From: Candidatus Sigynarchaeota archaeon
GTDB lineage: Archaea; Asgardarchaeota; Lokiarchaeia; Sigynarchaeales; Sigynarchaeaceae
Direction of reading: 5' to 3'
Assembly (NCBI GenBank): GCA_030587525.1
Contig: JAUQYW010000755.1
Span: 1-23,365 of the forward strand
Length of the DNA stretch: 23,365 nt
Below the pieces are notes generated by a model that saw only the letters and a list, made by a program, of their open reading frames with translations, searched no databases and was not told where the DNA came from. Position 1 is the first letter of the stretch, and the number at the start of each line of letters is the position of its first letter. Below are positions 18,227-23,365 of the stretch, piece after piece. Made by a program: the position numbers and the translations under genes.

Positions 18227-20290
18227 TCACGGGGTCCGCTGTTTCTTGGCTAGCTTCGCCCGCTTGACAAGCACCTTCGCGGCAAGCAAGCCACCCGCCA
18301 GCGCTGCACCGGCGACGGTAACAACGATGATGCCGCGGTAATCGAAGGGATGGTCGCCGGGGTCGAGGGGGTCTGTGTCGCCGGTGACTTCCGCCCCGTC
18401 CGTGTACCCGTCGCCGTCCGTGTCGGGATTCGTCGCGTTCGTGCCGTGCTGGTATTCCTCCTGATTCGCGAGGCCATCGGCGTCGGGGTCAAGGGCCGTA
18501 TCGTTCACGGCGAGGTCCAGGCCTTGCGCCGCTTCCCACGCGTCGGGCATACCGTCGTCATCGGTATCGGCGGCGTGCGGGTCGCCGTGGTGCCGGTACT
18601 CCTCCACGTTACTCAAGCCATCGCCGTCTGCATCCAGCGCCGCGTCGCTAGCAACGGTCGGAGCGAAGCCCTCGACCACTTCCCAGCCATCGGGCATGCC
18701 GTCGTGGTCGCTGTCGGCGGCGCGGGCATTCGTGGTGTGCAGATACTCCGCAGAGTTGTTGAGGCCATCGCTGTCGTAGTCGAGGGCCGCGTCGTTCACG
18801 AAAATGTTCGTGTTCTGCTGCGCTTCCCAGCCGTCGGGCAGGCCATCGCCATCGGTGTCTGGATTCGTCGCGTTGGAACCGATCGTGACCACCTCGGCAT
18901 AATCATCGAGCCCGTCGTTGTCCGTGTCGCTATCCCGCGGGTCGGTGCCGGCCTGGAATTCCTGGAGATTGTTCAAGCCATCGCTATCCGCATCGGTAAT
19001 TGCATCGGCCGGGTCGAAATCATTGAGCCCGTGCGCGGTTTCCCACGCGTCGGGCATACCGTCGGCATCGTTGTCCATAGTGACGGACGCCCCATCGATG
19101 TTCCATTTCACCACCGCGGCTTGTGCCGTCGCCCCGATGCAGTACGTAAGCCCGCAAGCGAAAATGCTCGTGTTCGTGACCCAGATGCCCGCGGCATAAT
19201 CGGCGCCGAGCGCCCCACCCCAGGTACGGTTCCATAATTGCTCGAGGGTTGTTGCATTCCATTTGATGAGCATAAATTGCTGATAACCGATACCGGGCAT
19301 ATTCGTGGAGATCGTGTAAACCGAGTTATCTTTCCAGAAGAGGTCGCGCTTCCCGTTCCCAAGCATTTCCATCCCGTAGGAAGTATTTTCTTCTTGAATT
19401 CCTCCATTTTTTTTCCACCTAACCAGCCAAGATCTATCCGTCATATAAGATCGCCCGAAGGTGAATAAATGTGAGCCATTGCAGCCTATCGCATCGATCT
19501 TTGTATCAGATGACGAGTCAGCATAAGTTTTATTCCAAATCTTGTTACCGTCTAAATCCCACTTGATAACTAGAGCATTCTCCTTCCCGGACGAGGAATT
19601 GTATCTGAAACCACCGGTATAAATGGCTAGTTCGTCCCCACACAAGCATTGCCCCCCATCCCTGACAGAAAATCCTGATGTATTTGCCCGGATCAGCGTG
19701 CCGTTTCCTATGTGCCATTTTGCGAGAACCAGGTCTCGATTCGTCGTGTTAGTAGCTTCTGCAGTCGATCCGCACGTGTACAGATAATTCCCGTTTCCCC
19801 AGATCGAGTACCAGAGATCGTTGTACGTGCCATTCCCCCAGATCTTCGTCCATACCAGCGTGCCATTCCCAGCATACCACTTATTCAACACCGCGTCGTA
19901 ATCGGGATTCTGCGTGTACCCGCACGTGTAAACAAACGTGCCGTCGCCCCAGACCCCCGTTCCCACGGTATAATCCCCGCCGTCGTAGAACTTGGCCCAG
20001 AGCACCTCGCTGGTCGTCGCGTTCCACTTCATAAGCAGGAGGCTGCTGTCGCTCGTGTAGCTGTTCGAGCGCCCGCAAGCAAAAATCGATTCGTTGTCGC
20101 TCCAGACGGCAAAAGCCTCGTCGTATCCCGCCCCGCCCCACGTGGATACCCAGGTCGGCTCACCCGTGCTCGTCACGATGTGCCCGCGTGCCCCGTCATC
20201 CGTATCTATCGTGGTTCGTATTCCCAACACCACGCTGGCCAGCACGCACGCCATCAGCGCCAAGGCCGAGACACGTTGCCTAACGGTCAT
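18227..20290 (-). CDS. Secreted, membrane-anchored seven-bladed beta-propeller with thrombospondin type 3 repeats
   Basis: The 687-aa product starts with a signal peptide (basic MTVRQR, then ALALMACVLASVVLG). Residues about 45-400 contain seven repeats of about 50 aa, each with a W...WG/YxxG start, an IFACG/YTCG-type strand and an end in KW or RW (near 88, 137, 191, 243, 291, 343, 395). That count is right for a seven-bladed propeller of the SBBP type. Residues about 406-643 are thrombospondin type 3 repeats with many DxDxDG calcium loops (DNDADGMPDAWE, DTDGDGLPDGWE, DADGDGLSNVEEY). A TM segment (652-675) and a basic tail (KRAKLAKK) anchor the C-terminus. NxT/NxS sequons are abundant, suggesting N-glycosylation. 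It is probably a calcium-stiffened surface protein displaying a ligand-binding propeller. GGAGG lies 8 nt before the ATG. Confidence 0.93.
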   Translation of the reverse strand: MTVRQRVSALALMACVLASVVLGIRTTIDTDDGARGHIVTSTGEPTWVSTWGGAGYDEAFAVWSDNESIFACGRSNSYTSDSSLLLMKWNATTSEVLWAKFYDGGDYTVGTGVWGDGTFVYTCGYTQNPDYDAVLNKWYAGNGTLVWTKIWGNGTYNDLWYSIWGNGNYLYTCGSTAEATNTTNRDLVLAKWHIGNGTLIRANTSGFSVRDGGQCLCGDELAIYTGGFRYNSSSGKENALVIKWDLDGNKIWNKTYADSSSDTKIDAIGCNGSHLFTFGRSYMTDRSWLVRWKKNGGIQEENTSYGMEMLGNGKRDLFWKDNSVYTISTNMPGIGYQQFMLIKWNATTLEQLWNRTWGGALGADYAAGIWVTNTSIFACGLTYCIGATAQAAVVKWNIDGASVTMDNDADGMPDAWETAHGLNDFDPADAITDADSDGLNNLQEFQAGTDPRDSDTDNDGLDDYAEVVTIGSNATNPDTDGDGLPDGWEAQQNTNIFVNDAALDYDSDGLNNSAEYLHTTNARAADSDHDGMPDGWEVVEGFAPTVASDAALDADGDGLSNVEEYRHHGDPHAADTDDDGMPDAWEAAQGLDLAVNDTALDPDADGLANQEEYQHGTNATNPDTDGDGYTDGAEVTGDTDPLDPGDHPFDYRGIIVVTVAGAALAGGLLAAKVLVKRAKLAKKQRTP
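18362..19075 (-). repeat. Tandem TSP3 calcium-binding repeats in the propeller protein
   Basis: Coding repeats with a main period of about 48-50 codons: the DGMPDxWE-type motif recurs at aa about 410, 483, 530 and 580, each followed by DxDxDGLxNxxEY. The first interval is longer because an additional DxDNDGLDDYAE unit is inserted. Each loop has the aspartates expected to hold calcium. Confidence 0.9.
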
Positions 20291-20298
20291 TCAGTTCG

Positions 20299-20340
20299 CC
20301 TCCATTGGTTCATGGTATACAATCGCCGGGTATTAAATGC
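20299..20340 (-). promoter_or_regulatory. Shine-Dalgarno and TATA-like element of the propeller/TSP3 gene
   Basis: On the minus strand GGAGG (20303-20299) precedes the ATG at 20290 by 8 nt. A TATA-like GCATTTAATA (20340-20331) sits about 45 nt upstream of the ATG, consistent with a short leader. Confidence 0.6.
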
Positions 20341-20562
20341 TCGCCCCACTTGTGCGTATGGTGATACAACAGTGTGCCCTCATCCATACTTTATCCTACG
20401 ATTATATAGGTCGAACCCTTGCGTATGAACAAGCCGTCAGTCACGAGCACTTGCAATAGCTTGTACAGTTTACCGCTGAGAATTACGGACGTGGAGTCAA
20501 TATCCATCCATCGCGACCATAAGCCCCAGATAATCTAAAGGAATATTAAGCGGGACGAGCAA

Positions 20563-20883
20563 ATGATGAACATTCCACTTTCGTGCGGTCGTTTCAACGT
20601 GAAATACACGATAGTCATCACGAGCATCGGCAGTTCCCTCGGGTTCATCATTTCCGAGGAAATGGCGCGGGATTTGGGGCTGAAGGTGGGTGATAGGGTG
20701 AAATTCACGACCACGCAGGTCATCCGTGGTGGCGTGGCGCAAAATCTCGAGATTTACATGAAGGGGAAGGTCATCAGCAGTGGCGGGAAGTTCGGCGGGT
20801 TCATCATCAGTATGAAGATTGCGAAGCAGCTGCGGATCGAACGGGGAATTGTGCTCAATATCGATATAGAACGAGAGAGATAG
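20563..20883 (+). CDS. Small protein with two tandem AbrB/MazE-like swapped-hairpin units
   Basis: The product is 106 aa. Residues about 16-49 (IVITSIGSSLGFIISEEM then ARDLGLKVGDRVKF) match the AbrB/MazE/SpoVT N-terminal hairpin pattern, hxxIGxSLGhxIPxxhxxxLxLxxGDxV. Residues about 68-102 (GKVISSGGKFGGFIISMKI, then AKQLRIERGIVLNIDI) look like a second, diverged copy. GFIIS is identical in both copies, 52 residues apart. AbrB-type domains normally dimerise to make one DNA-binding barrel, so a tandem copy could fold as a monomeric barrel. It is probably a transcription regulator or antitoxin-like DNA-binding protein, but no toxin gene is adjacent. Two consecutive ATGs begin the frame. No strong ribosome-binding site is seen. 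Base composition matches the GC-rich left part rather than the AT-rich right part. Confidence 0.78.
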   Translation: MMNIPLSCGRFNVKYTIVITSIGSSLGFIISEEMARDLGLKVGDRVKFTTTQVIRGGVAQNLEIYMKGKVISSGGKFGGFIISMKIAKQLRIERGIVLNIDIERER

Positions 20884-21000
20884 TCCAATCGATTCCAAGC
20901 CGTGCCGTTTTGCTTGATAGCATTGGGAAAATGGTGGATATCGTCCACGGCGATATCAATCGGGATTCGGGCTTATATCCATTACTTGTATCTTGAAACC

Positions 21001-21016
21001 ATAATGATTACATTAT
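21001..21016. promoter_or_regulatory. Perfect 6-bp palindrome with 4-nt spacer upstream of the Mrr-type gene
   Basis: ATAATG-ATTA-CATTAT is a perfect inverted repeat ending 66 nt before the ATG at 21083. It may be an operator. TATA-like elements are nearby (CATTAAAAG about 21028-21036, GCATTATAG about 21037-21045), but I cannot choose between them. AT-rich sequence makes chance palindromes more likely. Confidence 0.35.
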
Positions 21017-21082
21017 TGTAAAAATAACATTAAAAGCATTATAGAATCTAGTAAAATACGTTGGAAGACTAAGGTCCTAGGG

Positions 21083-22099
21083 ATGGAAGAACTAGAAGTT
21101 ACTGTCTGGGGAATCCGGGCAGGTAGAAGGGGTGAAGCAAATAGCCTTTTCTTAGAAAAGAATTGTGTTGCACTTGGTTGGTCAAAAATAGAAGCTATGA
21201 GTTCCTTTACGACTCACCAAGTAATGAAGGAAAGGATTAAAATTGTGTATCCTGATACGAAGCAAGGAGCAATCCCGGTTTACGCAGGAATGTTTCACCG
21301 CTTCGTTTTTGAAATTAAAGAAGGGGATATAATCGTCTATCCATCAAAAGTAGACGGTCAAATCCATTTGGGAAGAATTGCAGGGCCCTATATCTACGAT
21401 CCGATAAAAGATTCAAACTTTCCACATATTCGAGATGTTAAATGGATTCAAGCTGTACCTCGCACACATTTTACACAAGGTGCCTTATATGAGATTAGCG
21501 CGTGGATGAGCTTTTTCCTAATCAAAAACTATGCCGAAGAATTTATTGCAGCAATAGAAGAAAGCGTGGTTCCAACCCCTGTAACAGCCCCCGAAGATGA
21601 AACAATTGGGAGCGTAATTGAAAGTACCGAGGAGAATACACGAGATTATATTCGGAAGACGCTTATAAAAAAATTAAAAGGTCATCCATTTGAAGACTTC
21701 ATTGCGCATCTTCTTGAAATGATGGGTTATCGAACGCGAATTTCGCATTTAGGACCAGATGGGGGTACTGATATCAAAGCCTATAGGGATGAACTAGGTT
21801 TTGAAACACCTATCAAAGTCCAAGTTAAAAGTATTGATGCAAATATAGGCCGTGGGGATGTTTCTGCTTTTTCTGGAAGTGTAGCGCAAGAAGAGAATGG
21901 CTTATTTATAACTCTTAGCGATTTTTCTTCACAAGCGCGTGATTTCGCAAATGGGAAACCTAAGCTTCGCTTAATTGATGGTGATGAACTTATTGATTTA
22001 ATCTTACGATATTACGATCAATTAGATCCTTATTACAAAGGAATTTTACCATTAAAGCAAATTTGGATACCATCTAGTCAAGAAGACGAGGAGGAATAG
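21083..22099 (+). CDS. Mrr-type restriction endonuclease (COG4127-like) with an N-terminal recognition domain
   Basis: The product is 338 aa. The C-terminal Mrr_cat nuclease domain (about 198-310) has the PD-(D/E)xK residues: E204 in HPFEDFI, D230 in GPDGGTDI, and Q247/K249 in IKVQVKS, the usual QxK variant. The N-terminal half (about 5-150) has the features of COG4127 proteins: VWGIRAGRRGE, CVALGW, YAGMFHRFVFEIKEGDIIVYP, HLGRIAGPY, VKWIQAVPR. I take it to be a PUA/EVE-like module that senses the DNA target, possibly modified bases. An acidic linker (about 160-185) separates the halves. The expected role is cleavage of foreign or modified DNA in the cytoplasm. The gene is AT-rich, unlike everything to its left, and is followed by a PIN nuclease on the same strand. 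Weak AAGGT lies 7 nt before the ATG. I know of no methyltransferase in the window, consistent with a type IV-like enzyme. Confidence 0.9.
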   Translation: MEELEVTVWGIRAGRRGEANSLFLEKNCVALGWSKIEAMSSFTTHQVMKERIKIVYPDTKQGAIPVYAGMFHRFVFEIKEGDIIVYPSKVDGQIHLGRIAGPYIYDPIKDSNFPHIRDVKWIQAVPRTHFTQGALYEISAWMSFFLIKNYAEEFIAAIEESVVPTPVTAPEDETIGSVIESTEENTRDYIRKTLIKKLKGHPFEDFIAHLLEMMGYRTRISHLGPDGGTDIKAYRDELGFETPIKVQVKSIDANIGRGDVSAFSGSVAQEENGLFITLSDFSSQARDFANGKPKLRLIDGDELIDLILRYYDQLDPYYKGILPLKQIWIPSSQEDEEE

Positions 22100-22136
22100 T
22101 AAAAATAGAAAGCCTTGTGCTATCATCAACAAAATA

Positions 22137-22144
22137 TTTATAAA
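22137..22144 (+). promoter_or_regulatory. TATA box of the PIN-nuclease gene
   Basis: TTTATAAA in the context AAATATTTATAAATTT is a strong archaeal TATA box just after the Mrr-type gene. Transcription would start near 22165-22170. The PIN gene therefore probably has its own promoter, and the leader would be about 100 nt to the ATG at 22271 but only about 25 nt to a possible upstream start at 22193. Confidence 0.6.
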
Positions 22145-22270
22145 TTTCAAACAAGTGTATAATCGGATTTACACCAAATGTGAGGCGGTAGTATTACACC
22201 ATTATTTGAAAAAAGGTCCGATGATTTTCTTCTAAATCAAATACATCCAGACCCGAAGAACCTTCTCGCT

Positions 22271-23341
22271 ATGAAATGCAAACAAATTAATGAGATTAAA
22301 GATAATTGCATTTATATTATTGATACAAATTGTTTATTACTGCCTTATGGTGTCTCATCGAAAAATCTAGAAATTTTATTAAGTGTATATAAAAAGATCA
22401 TAAGTGAGAACCGATTATTAATTCCTGCTCATGTTATCAGGGAATTTATTAAAAATAGACCTAAAAAGATTCAAGAATTTCATGATTCTTTAACTAAAAT
22501 GAAAAGTATCAATTTTCAAAAGACCCTGGAGGAAAATCCTCTTCTAAAATCAATGTCTGCATACCCGAAAATAATAGAAGCAGAAAAAGCACTACGTGAA
22601 GCGATAAAAGGATATCAAAATTCGATCGAAGCCCTATTAAAATCTGTAGAAGAATGGATTTGGAATGATCCAATAAGTGAAGGCTATGCTAGTACAATTA
22701 AGTTAGAATCCATTTATAATGTAGAGATAGACCTAGAAGAGATTAAAAATGAGTTAAAATGGAGAAACAGCCATAAGATACCACCGGGTTTCGATGACGC
22801 TAGTAAAGATGAAAATGCAGAAGGAGATTTACTTCTATGGTACTATATTTTACATATTGGTATTAACAAAAAGAAGGATGTAATATTTGTTACAAATGAG
22901 ACTAAGAAAGATTGGTGGTTCCAAAGTAATAAGGTATTAATTTCTCCTTGCTTCGAATTAATGGAGGAATTCTTTAGAAAAACAGAAGGAAAAACATTTC
23001 AAATGATGAAGTTTGCAGATTTTCTAGAGTTAAATGGTGTAGAAGAGAAGGTAATCACGGCGGTAAAAGAAGCGCAGTTAACACTAGAAGCACCCGAAGA
23101 AACAACAGGGCAACGAATTCCGATTACCGAGGAGAATATACTAAAGCAGATACCAGAACGTCTGGGGGTAAGGATGTCGTATATCATCAAGAAATTGAAT
23201 ATCAAAGAGATCACTGATGCTCGAATCGTGGAACTAAAATTAAAGAAATTATTGGAACAGGGTATAGTTATACGCAATACTTTGGATGGAAAAAGTTTTT
23301 ATAAAAAAGCACTCAAAAACACACTAGATGATTTGAAGTAA
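22271..23341 (+). CDS. PIN-like nuclease (PIN_8 type) with a C-terminal winged-helix-like tail
   Basis: From ATG 22271 the product is 356 aa. PIN landmarks are D18 in YIIDTNCLLLPY, E58 in IPAHVIREFIKNR, an inserted helical region (about 65-165), KIPPGFDD (169-176), D186 in GDLLLWYYIL, and VIFVTNETKKDWW (205-216) with D214. This order (IPPGF...GDLLLW...TNExKxDWW) is characteristic of PIN_8/DUF4935-type proteins, inferred to be metal-dependent RNases often found near defence genes. Residues about 285-345 (ILKQIPERLGV, IVELKLKKLLEQGIVIR) look like a winged-helix domain that could sense nucleic acid or interact with a partner. The ATG has no ribosome-binding site. The frame is open upstream to 22184 with protein-like sequence, so the true start may be upstream. 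AT-rich codon use matches the Mrr-type gene 171 bp upstream. Confidence 0.88.
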   Translation: MKCKQINEIKDNCIYIIDTNCLLLPYGVSSKNLEILLSVYKKIISENRLLIPAHVIREFIKNRPKKIQEFHDSLTKMKSINFQKTLEENPLLKSMSAYPKIIEAEKALREAIKGYQNSIEALLKSVEEWIWNDPISEGYASTIKLESIYNVEIDLEEIKNELKWRNSHKIPPGFDDASKDENAEGDLLLWYYILHIGINKKKDVIFVTNETKKDWWFQSNKVLISPCFELMEEFFRKTEGKTFQMMKFADFLELNGVEEKVITAVKEAQLTLEAPEETTGQRIPITEENILKQIPERLGVRMSYIIKKLNIKEITDARIVELKLKKLLEQGIVIRNTLDGKSFYKKALKNTLDDLK

Positions 23342-23365
23342 AAACAGATGCAACTTCAAGGAAGA

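Noticed and set aside
18350..19237. Plus-strand open frame of 295 codons
   Set aside because: It is the antisense shadow of the TSP3 repeats; the Val/Arg/Gly repeats mirror the Asp-rich coding strand.
19712..20428. Plus-strand open frame of 238 codons
   Set aside because: It is antisense to the propeller repeats and signal peptide of the 687-aa protein and has no domain or start signal.
20497..20898. Minus-strand open frame of 133 codons
   Set aside because: It is antisense to the AbrB-like gene, whose plus-strand product has a recognisable fold pattern.
22181..23365. Toxin-antitoxin pairing of the PIN protein with the AbrB-like protein
   Set aside because: PIN toxins of VapC type are about 130 aa and adjacent to their antitoxin. 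This PIN protein is 356 aa, of PIN_8 type, and separated from the AbrB-like gene by the Mrr gene and a composition break.
1..23365. CRISPR arrays, insertion sequences, tRNA or rRNA genes
   Set aside because: No direct-repeat/spacer pattern, transposase motif, terminal inverted repeats or cloverleaf sequence was found on reading through.

Overview
The window reads as archaeal DNA. Several genes have TATA/BRE-type promoter elements and Shine-Dalgarno sites, and the secreted proteins are rich in N-glycosylation sequons with surface-protein architectures common in archaea. An Asgard-type lineage is possible because NosD-like beta-helix, LamG and thrombospondin type 3 proteins are frequent there, but no taxonomic marker gene is present, so this is only a suggestion.

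Bases 1-16167 are one uninterrupted minus-strand reading frame. I read it triplet by triplet and found no stop codon in at least 5,389 codons. The gene begins at 16167 and runs off the left edge. It encodes a giant surface protein: signal peptide, right-handed beta-helix, a pair of transmembrane segments around a basic loop, jelly-roll/LamG-type modules, about eight regularly spaced Ig-like domains, FG-GAP-type calcium motifs, a lamin-tail domain, a classic LamG domain, and a long unassigned tail. The many small open frames in this stretch are shadows of it.

After about 970 bp of apparently non-coding DNA come two convergent genes: an unrecognised four-TM membrane protein (17137-18210, +) and a secreted, membrane-anchored seven-bladed propeller with calcium-binding TSP3 repeats (18227-20290, -). 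With the giant protein they suggest a cell-surface or adhesion locus. Next is a small protein with two AbrB-like hairpins in tandem (20563-20883, +).

From about 20990 the DNA becomes clearly AT-rich and codon use changes. Two plus-strand genes follow: an Mrr-family restriction endonuclease of the COG4127 type (21083-22099) and a PIN_8-type nuclease with a C-terminal winged-helix-like tail (22271-23341, possibly starting upstream at a non-canonical codon). This looks like a horizontally acquired defence module beside the surface-protein locus.
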